A stretch of 64,000 nt of DNA from Acidobacteriaceae bacterium UBA1307 (GCA_002307235.1 DBTV01000011.1:117098-181097); one strand, 5' to 3'; positions 36,544-47,200 are shown, counted from the stretch's first letter. Notes: generated by a model not told the origin, from the sequence alone. Made by a program: numbers and translations.

Positions 36544-36574
36544 GCCCCGGTCACAGACGAATCCGTGCCGGGGC
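36544..36574 (-). terminator. Terminator of the minus-strand TonB receptor
   Basis: GCCCCGG (36544-36550) pairs with CCGGGGC (36568-36574), extended by CAC/GTG past a one-base bulge. Read on the minus strand it is followed by TCTTTCTTGTT. It lies about 20 bases past the receptor's stop at 36596. Confidence 0.7.
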
Positions 36575-36595
36575 ATCTCTGGTTCATGGTCAACT

Positions 36596-39500
36596 TTAGA
36601 ACAGATACTTCATCGCAAACTGCACCTGGCGATTCGACATAACCGTCGTCGAAATCGTGCCGAAGGTCGAGTTACCAAGTCCCTGATCCGGCATGCCAAG
36701 CTGCGTATGGTTCAGAATGTTGAAGAACTCCGCGTGGAATTCCAGATTCTGCTGCCGGTAGGTCTGGAACTTCTTGTACATCGAGAAGTCCACATTGGTG
36801 CGGCCCGGGCCCGAACCGTAGGTGCGCGGCGCATTGCCCAACTGCTGCGCGGTCGGCGCGGCAAAGCAGGCCGTGTTGAACCACTTGCTCACCGTCTTCG
36901 CACCGGAGTACAGATTGCAACCCGAGACCAGATCCGGACGATTGGTCACGCCCGCACCCGAGGTGTTGGTTGCCTGCGTAAAGGCCATCGGGAAACCGCT
37001 GTGCGTGGTGATAATGCTGTTCGCCTGCCATCCGGCAACCACCTGATTCACCACCTTTGAAGAGTGGTTCAGATAGCGGTGTCCGCGACCGAACGGCAGC
37101 TCATAGAGCACGCTGGCCGTAAAGTTGCTGCGCAACTGCTGCGCGGCCGAACCGCGATCATCCCGCTTCACCAGCGCGCGGCCTGCCGCGTTGCCCGGCG
37201 TCGAAACCAGCACCGGATAGCCGTGATAGAAGCTCGAGCCCATCGTCAGCGGGAAGTAGGTTGAACCCGCCAGCGTCGTCACTGCTTCCGAATAGCCGTT
37301 GGTCAGCGCCTGCGCGTACGTGTAGGCACCCAACAGGTAGAAGCCGTGCGTGCGACGCTCGACCTTTGCCTGCAGCGAGTTATAAATCAGCCAGCCATTG
37401 CAGTTGATGTCCGTGATGGTATTCAGCGTCGGGAAGGGCCGACGTGCGGCCAGATTGCTGCCCGCGCCCGGAGCCGCGCCGTTGAAGGCGTTGATGTCGT
37501 TAAACATGCGCGTGGCGTGCGTGCCCGCATAGGCCACATTGATCACCGCACCCTTGATGCCCTGCTGCAGGCCCAGGTTGTACTGCTGCACCAGACCCTG
37601 CTTGAAGTTGCGATTCATCGCCACAACCGAGCCGGTATAGCTCACCGGATTTTGCGCCGCACTGTTGTCCGGAAAGCCGTTGCTGCTGGCTCCGGCAATC
37701 AGCACACGCGACGGAGTCACGTTGTTGGTCGAGAAGGTAAAGGTGTTGGTGTACGGCGGATTCTGGTGAATGCCAGCCGACTGGCCCAGATGCGAGGTGT
37801 CATGGAAGATGCCATAACCACCGCTCAGCACCGTATTGTGCGTCGGGCCAAACGGGCTCAGCGAGAAGCCGATGCGCGGCTGCACATTCGAGTAGTCGGT
37901 CTTGATGCCGGCGTACTTGTCCGAAGCAATCGTGCCCGTGTACGTCGAGGCCTGCTTGCCCGCCACGTAATAGAGGCCCGTCTGCGTATCGAAGTTGGCA
38001 ATGCGACCCTGCGCTTCGGTCAGCGGCGTCACAACCATGTAGGCGAGACCAAGGCTGACGGTCAACGACGGCGTCACCGTCCAGTTGTCCTGCGCGTAAC
38101 CGCGATATTCCTTCCAGCGACGGCCAATCACACCGCTGTTGAGCTGGTTCTGGCGATTGCCCGAGCTGGGGTAACCGAGCAGAAGGCTGGCAATCGGATT
38201 GCCGTTGGCGCCCTTGATGCCGCTCGCCGTATCGGTGATCGTCGAGGCAAACGTGGTGCTGGTGCTGTAGGCCGTGAAGTCCTTCGTGAAGGCCAACTGA
38301 CCATGCAGATAGGTCTCGCCCAGTCCGTTGTTCTGCATCGGACGGAAATCGAAACCGAAGACCATGTTGTGCTTGCCCTTGACCACGCTCAACGAATCCA
38401 GATAGTGGAAGACGTTGGTGCCGCCCTGATAGGGCGAGTACAAACGATCGCCAATCGCGTTGAAGCCGGTCATGGAGATCATCGTCATGCCCGAGGTCGC
38501 CAGATCGCCGAGGTTTGCGCCGGTAATGCCCAGCGACTCGGCCGCTTCCGTGCCGTAGCCATAGCCGCGAATCACGTTGTAATCGCGGTTGTAGCCCACC
38601 GCAATCTGATTGACCACGTGCGGCGAAAAGATGTGCGTATCCGAGATGGCAAAGTTGCGCGCGCGCGTCCGGAAGTTGGTTGTGCTGGTGTAGGTCGTCT
38701 TGGCGCCAAAGCCTGGAAGGCCCGAGGGGTTGAACTGATGCGCGTTGTCCCAGCTGATGCGGGCAAACAGGTGATCGTTGTCGCTCAGGTGATGATCGAT
38801 GCGCACATCGAACTCATCGTCGTCCATCGAACGCAGCGGGCTGGCCGCGTAGTTGTACGAGCCGGTCAGGCCCGAGGTTCCGGCCGGGGAAGGCGCGGGA
38901 AACAGATTCAGAATCGCCTGACCAATCGAGCTGATCTGGCCGTCGGGAATCTTGTAGGCACCCAGCGTTGTGTTGTAGTAGCTGGTACGCGCCGTGGCCG
39001 AGCTGGCCGACAGCGTCGAGGTCGGATCAAAGATCGGGTTAGTGAAGATGTGCTGCTGGGTCTGCGCCGTCGTCGGCACCACGCTCAAAATCGGCGCTGC
39101 CTGACGCACGCGGTTGCCCTGATAGTCGACGAAAAAGAAGGTCTTGTTCTTCAGGATCGGGCCGCCCACCGAACCACCGAACTGGTTCTGGCGATACTTG
39201 CCCTTTTTGACCGGATCGAAGTAGTTGCGCGCATCCAGATAGTCGTTGCGCAGAAACTCGAAGGCCGAACCATGATACTCATTGCTGCCCGACTTGGTCG
39301 AAACCAGAATCGTGCCACCACCGCGGCTGCCATACTGCGCCGAGTAGTTGAAGGTCAGTACGTTGAACTCCTGAATCGCATCGACCTCGGGCAAAAACGC
39401 CACCGCGCCGCCCGTCAGTTCATTGTTGTCGACGCCGTCCAGCCGCCAGTCATTGGTGTTTTCCGCCATGCCCTGCACGGACAAGGAAACCGATCCACGA

Positions 39501-40063
39501 AACGAAACTTCACTGCTGGTTCCCTGATTCAAAAAGTCGGTCGTCTGTTCGCCACGCGCCGTGCCCGGCGTCAGCAGCGCCAATTGCGCAAAGTTGCGTC
39601 CATTCAGAGGAAGATTCGCGACCTGCTCGGCATGCACGGTCTGGCTCAGGCTTGGATCAGAGCGCTCGATCTCGGTCTCAGAGGCTTCCACGCTGACTGA
39701 AGTCATCACGCCACCCGGATGCAACGTCAGAGCCAGCGTCAGATGCTGCTGGCCTTCGAGCGCCGTGTTGGTGACCTCATACGGCTGAAAACCCTCGTGC
39801 TCGGCCTTGATGCGATACACACCAATCGGCAGCACGGTAAAGGAGAACGAGCCGTTGCCATCTGTCAGGGCATGGCGCTCTTCGTTCGTGCGCTGGTTGG
39901 TCAGTGTCACATTCGATGCGGGCAGCGAAGCACCCGTCGTATCGGCAACCGAACCGGTGATGGAACCCACCGATTGAGCACGGGCTAGTTGCCCGAGGAA
40001 CAACAGGGCAAACAAGGCAAAGATCGTTCTGGTCTTACACACACGGGTACACAATGCTGACAA
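36596..40063 (-). CDS. Oar-like TonB-dependent receptor (second copy type)
   Basis: A 1155-residue outer-membrane receptor with the same architecture as the one at 21280: signal peptide (TIFALFALLFLGQLARAQ), carboxypeptidase-regulatory fold (about 34-115, GSVADTTGASLPASNVTL), plug (LPLNGRNFAQLALLTPGT, NDWRLDGVDNNELTGG), and a large barrel ending in Phe (VQFAMKYLF). The start is a TTG at 40063, chosen because GGAGG lies 6 bases upstream and no ATG exists before the signal peptide. Sequence is clearly divergent from the first receptor, so this is not a recent duplication. Substrate unknown. Confidence 0.88.
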   Translation of the reverse strand: MSALCTRVCKTRTIFALFALLFLGQLARAQSVGSITGSVADTTGASLPASNVTLTNQRTNEERHALTDGNGSFSFTVLPIGVYRIKAEHEGFQPYEVTNTALEGQQHLTLALTLHPGGVMTSVSVEASETEIERSDPSLSQTVHAEQVANLPLNGRNFAQLALLTPGTARGEQTTDFLNQGTSSEVSFRGSVSLSVQGMAENTNDWRLDGVDNNELTGGAVAFLPEVDAIQEFNVLTFNYSAQYGSRGGGTILVSTKSGSNEYHGSAFEFLRNDYLDARNYFDPVKKGKYRQNQFGGSVGGPILKNKTFFFVDYQGNRVRQAAPILSVVPTTAQTQQHIFTNPIFDPTSTLSASSATARTSYYNTTLGAYKIPDGQISSIGQAILNLFPAPSPAGTSGLTGSYNYAASPLRSMDDDEFDVRIDHHLSDNDHLFARISWDNAHQFNPSGLPGFGAKTTYTSTTNFRTRARNFAISDTHIFSPHVVNQIAVGYNRDYNVIRGYGYGTEAAESLGITGANLGDLATSGMTMISMTGFNAIGDRLYSPYQGGTNVFHYLDSLSVVKGKHNMVFGFDFRPMQNNGLGETYLHGQLAFTKDFTAYSTSTTFASTITDTASGIKGANGNPIASLLLGYPSSGNRQNQLNSGVIGRRWKEYRGYAQDNWTVTPSLTVSLGLAYMVVTPLTEAQGRIANFDTQTGLYYVAGKQASTYTGTIASDKYAGIKTDYSNVQPRIGFSLSPFGPTHNTVLSGGYGIFHDTSHLGQSAGIHQNPPYTNTFTFSTNNVTPSRVLIAGASSNGFPDNSAAQNPVSYTGSVVAMNRNFKQGLVQQYNLGLQQGIKGAVINVAYAGTHATRMFNDINAFNGAAPGAGSNLAARRPFPTLNTITDINCNGWLIYNSLQAKVERRTHGFYLLGAYTYAQALTNGYSEAVTTLAGSTYFPLTMGSSFYHGYPVLVSTPGNAAGRALVKRDDRGSAAQQLRSNFTASVLYELPFGRGHRYLNHSSKVVNQVVAGWQANSIITTHSGFPMAFTQATNTSGAGVTNRPDLVSGCNLYSGAKTVSKWFNTACFAAPTAQQLGNAPRTYGSGPGRTNVDFSMYKKFQTYRQQNLEFHAEFFNILNHTQLGMPDQGLGNSTFGTISTTVMSNRQVQFAMKYLF

Positions 40064-40320
40064 CTGCAGCCTCCGAAGAGCAATGAATTAACGATTGGGA
40101 TACCGGTTCAGAAGAAATCCCCGGTCAATGGAACCGGCCCTGATTTAAGTATAGATTAACAGACGATAAATTACTGCATTGCACCATCGACTGTCGAGCG
40201 GCCTTTTCCTCGCAATTTTTCGAGTGCAAAAGCCGCCCTTTGTCGCGATTTCAAACAGGATGGCCAAATCTGAAAACACCGGCGCGGTCCCTGCGCTCCT
40301 TCTCCATGACCAGAAACACG

Positions 40321-40821
40321 TTACGCCCGCGTGTCCGCCTCATACGCCTTTACAAATTTCGCGATGGTCGATGTCGTCGAACGGCCCTGCACCATCTCGG
40401 CCAGCACGACGCGGCCACCATGCGCCTCAACGACCTCGCGCCCGCTCACGTAATGCGCCCAGTCCTTGCCCTTGACCAGAACCTGCGGCAAAATCTGCGC
40501 AATCACATCCTTCGGTTCTTTTTCAGAAAAGAAGATGACGTAATCGACGGCGCGCAACGAGCCAAGCACCCAGGCACGATCCTGCTCAGAGTTGATCGGC
40601 CGCTCCGGCCCCTTGTTGGCGCGCACCGAGGCGTCCGTATTCAGGGCCACCACCAGCGCATCGCCCTGATTGCGAGCAAAGGTCAGATATTCCACATGCC
40701 CGCGATGCAAAAGATCGAAGCATCCATTCGTAAACACAAGTTCTTTGCCCTCGGCCACCAGCCGGTCGCGCTCTGCTCGCATCTGTTCGACGCTCAGAAT
40801 CTTCGGTCCTGCAATCTCCAT
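40321..40821 (-). CDS. rfaE2: D-glycero-D-manno-heptose 1-phosphate adenylyltransferase (RfaE2/HldE C-domain type)
   Basis: A 166-residue nucleotidyltransferase with the signature FTNGCFDLLHRGHVEYL (the HRGH nucleotide site), VALNTDASVRANKG and the C-terminal GRSTTSTIAKF. It activates heptose-1-phosphate to ADP-heptose for LPS core synthesis; here it is a stand-alone adenylyltransferase without the HldE kinase domain. Start 40821 follows AAGGAG. It lies 28 bases after the Fur-family gene on the same strand, so they probably share a transcript, an unexpected partnership. Confidence 0.92.
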   Translation of the reverse strand: MEIAGPKILSVEQMRAERDRLVAEGKELVFTNGCFDLLHRGHVEYLTFARNQGDALVVALNTDASVRANKGPERPINSEQDRAWVLGSLRAVDYVIFFSEKEPKDVIAQILPQVLVKGKDWAHYVSGREVVEAHGGRVVLAEMVQGRSTTSTIAKFVKAYEADTRA

Positions 40822-40849
40822 TGCTTCTCCTTGTGAAGCCTCTGCAACA

Positions 40850-41389
40850 TTATGCGATGTGGGCAGCATCCCCACAAGCACGCGCATCCTCCGCACCCTT
40901 CTTGTTCGCGCGCGTGGCACGCGTGGCCGCCGTCGCCTCGGGCATAGCCTGGCAGCCGCCACAATAGCCGCCAATCTCGGTGCGCGCCACGTCCACGCGA
41001 AAGCCGCACTGCTGCTCGACCTCGGCCCGCAACTGCGCCAGGTGCTCGGACTCGAACTCGATCACCTGCCCGCAACGCAGGCAGGTCACGTGAATATGAT
41101 CGTGTTCCGGTCGGCGCTCGTAAAAATGCGCATCGCCGGTGACGTGCATCAGATCCAGTTCATCGATCAGCCCGTGGCGCTTCAACAGCCCGATCGTGCG
41201 ATAGACCGTCACGCGATTGACGCTCGCTTCAACCCGGCTGGCACGCCGCAGAATCTGCGCCGCGTCCAAATGCCGCTCCGCGCTCTCAATCGTCGCCAGA
41301 ATGGCGCGTCGCTGGCGCGTCATCCGTACACCGCGCTGGGCCAGCTCGCTCTCCAGTCGGCTCTCCGTCATCGTCGTATGGGGTGACAT
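40850..41389 (-). CDS. Fur-family metal-dependent regulator
   Basis: A 179-residue Fur-superfamily repressor. The winged helix (about 10-85) contains RMTRQRRAILATIES and the recognition region VNRVTVYRTIGLLKRHGL. The dimerisation domain has the metal-site string HDHIHVTCLRCGQVIEFES and a second Cys pair in YCGGCQ, giving the structural C4 zinc site. A positively charged C-terminal tail (about 145-179) is extra. Start follows AGGAG closely. Whether it is Fur, Zur or PerR cannot be decided; it faces a siderophore-type receptor across a palindrome-rich region, favouring iron. Confidence 0.92.
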   Translation of the reverse strand: MSPHTTMTESRLESELAQRGVRMTRQRRAILATIESAERHLDAAQILRRASRVEASVNRVTVYRTIGLLKRHGLIDELDLMHVTGDAHFYERRPEHDHIHVTCLRCGQVIEFESEHLAQLRAEVEQQCGFRVDVARTEIGGYCGGCQAMPEATAATRATRANKKGAEDARACGDAAHIA

Positions 41390-41409
41390 CGGTTCTCCTC
41401 TCGCTCTTC

Positions 41410-41446
41410 TTGCAACAGATTTTCACAAGATGCAACAGAATCTGAG
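41410..41446. promoter_or_regulatory. Tandem TGCAACAGA boxes between fur-type gene and receptor
   Basis: TGCAACAGA occurs at 41411-41419 and 41431-41439, exactly 20 bases apart, just upstream of the fur-type start codon. A third copy is at 41562-41570, 64 bases before the receptor's ATG. The 20-base spacing (about two helical turns) is suggestive of adjacent protein-binding sites. Confidence 0.5.
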
Positions 41447-41505
41447 CTTTACAGTCCTTACATTCTTGCCTTTCGTTCAGGACTTAATTAGTCTTATATT
41501 GCAGT

Positions 41506-41522
41506 TTGCAACGGCGTTGCAA
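41506..41522. promoter_or_regulatory. Perfect palindrome TTGCAACG-G-CGTTGCAA, candidate operator
   Basis: A 17-bp perfect inverted repeat (8 bp arms, 1-base centre) midway between the divergent fur-type gene (start 41389) and the TonB receptor (start 41626). Its half-site TTGCAAC is shared with the TGCAACAGA boxes around it. Probably the binding site of the adjacent Fur-family protein (inference). It does not match the classical E. coli Fur box. Confidence 0.65.
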
Positions 41523-41625
41523 GTAATGCTCTTTTCCTTAGGGCACATTGCGACCTACAGATGCAACAGAGTTTCACCTTGCAGTATTTTACCTTGCCTT
41601 TGCTTCACTGACAGGAGTCCATTTC

Positions 41626-44052
41626 ATGTTCTTCGCTCTCAAGCGACCGTTGCACAGCGGCCGTATGCTCGCAGTCTGTCTGCTTCCCCTCGCCATCACA
41701 GCAGTCAACGCGCAGAAGGTGCCGCACAGCACAACCACCCTGCTTGCCGCCGCCAATCCTTCGGCCGCGCTGGCGCCGGTTGCGCGCGGCACCATCACCG
41801 GCCGTGTTCTCGATCCGCAGGGGCACACCATCGCCAATGCCGAGGTCGCGCTTCTGCTCGACGGCACCGCAGTTGCCACCACGCACACCGACGCCAATGG
41901 CCTCTATCGCCTTCGTCAGCCGCAAGGCAGCTTTGAGCTGATCGCCGCGGCGCCCGGCATGGCCGCCACGCGCCAGACGGTGCAGCTTGCCGCCGGACAG
42001 ACCACGGAACTCGACTTTACCCTGCAACTGGCGCAGGCCAGCAGTTCCGTGCAGGTCACCGCATCGGGCTATCAGATCGAAACGCAATCGGCCGCTTCGC
42101 GCATTCCCATTCGCCCGCTCGATCTTCCGCAGACCGTGACCACTGTTTCGCAGGACGCGATGCGCGACCGTGCCGTAACCTCCATGCAGGAGGCTCTGGC
42201 CTACATTCCCGGCGTCAGCCCCATGCTCGGCGAAGGCCGTCGCGATCAGGTCTCTATTCGCGGCATGAACGCCAACACCGATCAGTACATCGACGGCGTC
42301 AAGGACGACGCAACCTACTATCGCGATCTGTCGAACACCGAATCGATCGAAGTTGTCGAAGGCCCGGCCGCCGTGCTCTACGGCCGTGGCACCTCGGGCG
42401 GGCTCATCAACCGCATCACCAAGAAGCCGCACAACGCCGGCACCCTCGCCGAGCTCTCCACGATCGATGGCAGCTATGGCCAGAAGCGCGTGGAAGGCGA
42501 CGTCGACACCCTGCTCGGCAGCCCCAAACTCGGCCTGCGCACCACCGGAGCCTGGGAAAACAGCGGCAGCTTCCGCCACTTCTACGAGCTTGATCGCTAC
42601 GCCTTCGCCTCGACGTTGCGCTGGCGTCCCACGCCCAAGCAGGACGTCAACCTGCAGATGCAGCGACTGCGCGACGAGCGCACGCCGGACCGTGGCATTC
42701 CCTCGCTCAACGGTCGCCCCGCGCCGGTCAACATTGCCAACTTCTACGGCTACGCCCTCAACGGCGGCAGCGCCCCGGCCGATTACGTGCACAACGCGGT
42801 CACCGATGAAACTCTCGACTGGAAGGGCGCTCTGCTCGGCTGGAACGGTCATGACATCTTCCGCCACTCCGGCTACCAGACCAACTTCCAGAACACCTTC
42901 CCTTCGACCGTGAGCAACGGCAAGGTGACGCGCTCCGAATACAACAGCGCCACCCGGCAGGAGAACTACTTCAATCAGGGCGAGGGCTGGCGCAACTTCA
43001 GCACCGGCAAGATCGATCACATGTTCCTCGCCGGCATCGAGTATGGTCATCAGCACGTACGCCTGCGCCGCTCAACGGGCACCGCGGCCAGCGTCGATCT
43101 CTACAATCCCGCGCAGATCGCCCCAACGCTGAGCACCGTGCTAACCAACAACAACGGCTTCATCGGCCAAACCGTCGCCGCCTATGTTCAGGACGAGCTC
43201 TCCTTTGCCCGGCACTGGAAGGCGCTGGTCGGCGTGCGCTTTGACAACTACCGGCAGAGCCAGCATGACTACAACACAGCCGCCAACAGCATCGCGCGCG
43301 CCGACAATGCCTTCAGTCCGCGCATCGGACTGCTCTACCAGCCCGATGCCGAAGCCTCTTATTACGTGAACTGGAGCCACACCTTCGACCCCTCGGGCGA
43401 AACCCTGAGCCTGACCGCGATCAACACCAACAACACCGCCAATCTGAAGCCGGAAAAAACCGACAACTACGAAGCCGGTGCCAAATACCTGCTCTTCAGC
43501 GGCCGCCTGACCGCCAACGCCGCGCTCTATCGGCTCAACCGCACCGACATCAAGGTGCCCGACTATGCGGCCGACCCCACCGGCGCAACCTACATCAACG
43601 CCGGCACGCAGCGCACCGACGGCTTCGATCTCGGCTTCAGCGGCGCGGTCACCCCGCACTGGCGCATGAATGGCGGATGGGCCTGGATGGATGCTTACTA
43701 CGCCGACAATCCGACGCTGAGCAGCGGCATCAGCCTGCAGGGCAAGCGCGCGCAACTGATCCCGGTCAACAGCGGATCCTTCTGGCAGCTCTACGAGTGG
43801 ACGCGCGGCTTTGGCGCTGGTCTCGGCGCGGTCGCCATGAACTCGCGCTACACCACCAGCGACAACCAGGTAAGGCTCCCCGGCTTTGCCCGTCTGGACG
43901 CCACCGCCTACTACCATGCCCGCCACTGGGATCTGGACGCACACATCGAGAACCTGTCGAATGTGCGCTACTACGAGTCGGCCCACACCAACAACCAGAT
44001 CATGCCCGGCTCACCGGTCAGCGGCAGAGTCACCTTCCGGTTGAAGTTCTAA
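41626..44052 (+). CDS. TonB-dependent siderophore receptor
   Basis: An 808-residue outer-membrane receptor. Signal peptide to about residue 30 (MFFALKRPLHSGRMLAVCLL), then a carboxypeptidase-regulatory-like domain (about 48-125), then a siderophore-receptor plug: LDLPQTVTTVSQDAMRDRAV, QEALAYIPGVSP, VSIRGMNANTDQYIDGVKDD, EVVEGPAAVLYGRGTSGGLI. The barrel ends FRLKF. This is the ferric-siderophore class, distinct from the two Oar-like receptors. The ATG at 41626 is preceded by AGGAG 8 bases upstream. Control by the divergent Fur-family protein is likely, given the palindrome between them. Confidence 0.92.
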   Translation: MFFALKRPLHSGRMLAVCLLPLAITAVNAQKVPHSTTTLLAAANPSAALAPVARGTITGRVLDPQGHTIANAEVALLLDGTAVATTHTDANGLYRLRQPQGSFELIAAAPGMAATRQTVQLAAGQTTELDFTLQLAQASSSVQVTASGYQIETQSAASRIPIRPLDLPQTVTTVSQDAMRDRAVTSMQEALAYIPGVSPMLGEGRRDQVSIRGMNANTDQYIDGVKDDATYYRDLSNTESIEVVEGPAAVLYGRGTSGGLINRITKKPHNAGTLAELSTIDGSYGQKRVEGDVDTLLGSPKLGLRTTGAWENSGSFRHFYELDRYAFASTLRWRPTPKQDVNLQMQRLRDERTPDRGIPSLNGRPAPVNIANFYGYALNGGSAPADYVHNAVTDETLDWKGALLGWNGHDIFRHSGYQTNFQNTFPSTVSNGKVTRSEYNSATRQENYFNQGEGWRNFSTGKIDHMFLAGIEYGHQHVRLRRSTGTAASVDLYNPAQIAPTLSTVLTNNNGFIGQTVAAYVQDELSFARHWKALVGVRFDNYRQSQHDYNTAANSIARADNAFSPRIGLLYQPDAEASYYVNWSHTFDPSGETLSLTAINTNNTANLKPEKTDNYEAGAKYLLFSGRLTANAALYRLNRTDIKVPDYAADPTGATYINAGTQRTDGFDLGFSGAVTPHWRMNGGWAWMDAYYADNPTLSSGISLQGKRAQLIPVNSGSFWQLYEWTRGFGAGLGAVAMNSRYTTSDNQVRLPGFARLDATAYYHARHWDLDAHIENLSNVRYYESAHTNNQIMPGSPVSGRVTFRLKF

Positions 44053-44068
44053 TCTTCGGCAAACAACG

Positions 44069-44115
44069 GTGGGCAGTGCGGTGCGGAATCCTCGATTCCG
44101 CAGCGCACTGCCCAC
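44069..44115. terminator. Long two-part hairpin after the siderophore receptor
   Basis: An outer 12-bp perfect stem (44069-44080 with 44104-44115) encloses an inner 9-bp perfect stem (44082-44090 with 44094-44102). No strong T-run follows, but position and stability suggest transcription termination; it could also be a dispersed palindrome. Confidence 0.65.
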
Positions 44116-44131
44116 AAATGTATAGCGAAGC

Positions 44132-44173
44132 AAAAAAGCGCCCCGGCACCGATCAACACGGTGCGGAGGGCGC
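44132..44173 (-). terminator. Terminator of the efflux operon
   Basis: A GC-rich imperfect stem (44138-44151 with 44159-44173) is followed on the minus strand by TTTTTT (complement of 44132-44137). It lies 50 bases past the stop of the pump gene. Confidence 0.8.
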
Positions 44174-44222
44174 AAGTCAAGCAACCAAACAACTCAATCC
44201 TTGTCGAAGCGATGCCGCCGCC

Positions 44223-47200
44223 TCAATACAATCTCTGCCCCAACAACCGGGCCAGTTCGGCGCGCGCCGTGGCACGCTCCACATGCACCTCGAACAGTTG
44301 CGCCCGCGCCTCGGCCAGTTTGGCTTCCGCCTCGGCCAGGGCAGAGCCCGTTGCCGTCTTCGCCTCCACCTGATCGGAGACAAGCCGGCGCATCTCGGCC
44401 CGCGCCTTCTCTGCGGCCTCGGCGGCCCGCAGAGTCACCGCGCTGCGCCGCAGCCTGCGCAGAACCTTCTCCACCTCAATTTGCAGATGGTTCTCGGTCT
44501 GCTGCAGATTCAGCTCCGCCTGCGCCTGTTGCGCCTTGCGTTCGCGAATCTGCCCGGTGCGCTTGCCGAACTCCGAAAGCGTCCACTCCATGCGCAGTCC
44601 CACTGTCGCCGAGTTGTCCGCCAACAGCGGCACGCCGTTCTGATACATGTGCTGCGCAAACAGACTCACATCCGGCACAAACTCCAACCGTGCCGCACGT
44701 ACCCCGGCCTGCGCCTTGCCGAGCGTCCCACGTGCCGACGCCACCTCGGGATTCGTCGCCAGCGCATCCTTGACCAGCGAGGCGGCGGTCAGTGCAGGGC
44801 CCGACGCATTCTGCGCCGCTGCCTCTTCTTCAGTGCCCACTTCGGTTGTCGACAGAGAAAACTCCGCATTCGCCGGAAGCCCAAGAAGGTCGCCCAGATC
44901 GGCCTTCAGATCCGTCGCGCTGTCCTCGAGCGTGTTCAGCACACTGTTCGCCTCGGCGATCTCGGCCACCGCCGCTTGCACCTCGACCTCCAGAGCGGTG
45001 CCGGACTGCACGGCATTGCGCGCCTCTGCAATCTTCTGCTCACCGGCATGAATCCTGGCCTCGGCCGCCTTGCGCCGCTGCTCAACCGCCAGCGCGTTGT
45101 AGTAGAGCTTCTTCACATTGAGCGTGACCTCATCCTCGGCCCGCTGCGCATCGGCCGTCGCCGTCGCCACATCGGCCCGCGCCGCGCGCACACCCGCCTG
45201 AATCTTGAAGAACTGCGTCAGCGGCTGGGCGGCCGTGGTCGTACTCACAAACAGGTTCTGCCTACCGAGCGAGATCGATATATCCTTGTTCGGCAAATCA
45301 CCCGTGCTGGCATAGTTGCCCAGCGCGCCATGAGGAATCGTCAGGCTCTGCTTCTCGCTCAGATAGAGCGACTGGCTCTCGTTTTTCACGCTCGGAAAAT
45401 AATCCGCGCGTGCCTCGGTGACCTTTGCCCTGGCCTCGTCCACCTTGAGCCGCGCCATCTGTACCGTGCGATTCTTCTGCTGCGCCAACTGGATGGCCTC
45501 ATCGAGCGAGACCGTGGGACTCTGCGCCTGTGTCGGCACGCTGCCCAGCGCGGCCAGCGCCAGCAGAACAGCCGCCACCGCGGGGGCCGTCTTCGCCTTG
45601 CGGCTATGCACCGCGACAAAGAGAACCGGAATCACGATCAGCGTGAAGAACATCGAGACCAGCAGTCCGAAGGCGATCACGCTGGCCAGCGGCGACCACA
45701 GGCTCGACCCCGAAACGATCATCGGAACCACGCCAACCGCGGCGGCCATCGTCGTCAAAAAGATCGGCCGCAGACGCCGTTCGCCAGCCTCCGTCGCCGC
45801 CTGCACCAGCGGTGTGCCGGCCTTGATGCGATCGTAAATCGCGTCGATCAAAATAATCGAATTGCGCACCACCAAACCTCCCAGGCTGATGACTCCCACA
45901 AAAGCCGTGAAGCCAAAGGGATTTCCCGTGATGAACAGTCCCAGCGCCGCGCCCGGCAGGGCCAGCGGGAAGGCCGCCATCACGATCAGAGGATCGGAGA
46001 GCGTGCGGAACTGCAACAGCAGAACCAGGAAGATGAGAATCAGGCTGATGACGAGCGCCCAGTTCATGTCGCCCGAGGTCTCGTTCTGGCTCTCCTCTTC
46101 GCCGCCATAGGCAATGCTGTAGCCCTCCGGCAGTTGCATCGCGGCAATCTGCTTGCGTGCGCTGGCCAACACCTGACTCGGCAGCGTCTCCCCTTCGGCA
46201 AAGCTGCGCACAGTGATCGTCCGCACCCCGTTGCGACGCACGATGCGCCCCGACTGCCACTCCGGCGTCAACGTCGCAATGGAACGGACCGGCACGCTGG
46301 CTCCGCTGGTCGGCGATTGCACATACAAATCGCCCACATTGTCGAAGCTCTTGCGTTCGTTCTCGGCCAGACGCAGAGTAATCGCCAACGCGCGGTCGCC
46401 CTCCCAGTAACTGGCTACCGGCACGCCCTCAAAGCCCATCGCGAGTTGCTGCGCCAGGTTGGCGTTGGTAAACCCCAGCCGGTTGGCAACCACGTCGTTC
46501 AAGTGGACGCCGGTCTGCAACTGCATCTCATGCCAATCGTTGTGAATGTAGCTTGCCCCCGGCGTGTGGCGCAGAATGTTCTCCGTCTGCGCTGCCAGCG
46601 AGCGCAACACCGTGTCATCGGGCCCGGAGATGCGCACCTCGATCGGCGCCTCCATATCGTCGCCCTGCTGCAACTCCTTCACAAAGACGCGGGCCTCCGG
46701 CGTCAACGCGGGCAGTTGCGCGCGCAACTGCTCCACCAGCTTCGGCGTTGCGGCAACACTGCGCGTATTCACCAGCACCTGCGCATAGTTTTCCGCCGGT
46801 GGCTGCGGGTTGATGTCGTAATAGAAACGCGGTGCGCCTGCGCCAAGAAAGCTCGAATAGTTTTTCACCATCGACTCTTTTTGCAGCGCCTGCTCAATGC
46901 GCCGCACCACCGCATCGGTCGCCTCAACGCGCGTGCCCTCCGGCATCCACACATCCAGCACAAACTGGTCGCGCTCGGCCAGCGGGAAGAACTGCTGCTT
47001 GACCAGTTGCAGCACGCCAATGCCAACGACAAAGGCCACCACGCCCGAAACCAGCACCGTGCGCCGGTTCTGCATCGCCCATGTGATCGCGCGCTGATAG
47101 CCGCGCTGCAAGGCATCGATGGCAGAAAACTTCTTGCGTGCCGTCGTCTCCGCCGCCGGGCTATGCAGTCCCTTGCGGATGAAGGCCCGCGCCGTCAGCG

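Noticed and set aside
37346..39700. Long plus-strand open frame across the second Oar-like receptor
   Set aside because: Antisense shadow of a well-supported TonB receptor; composition is typical of an antisense frame.
41506..41522. Classical Fur box
   Set aside because: The palindrome does not match the GATAATGATAATCATTATC consensus; only a family-level link to the adjacent regulator is proposed.
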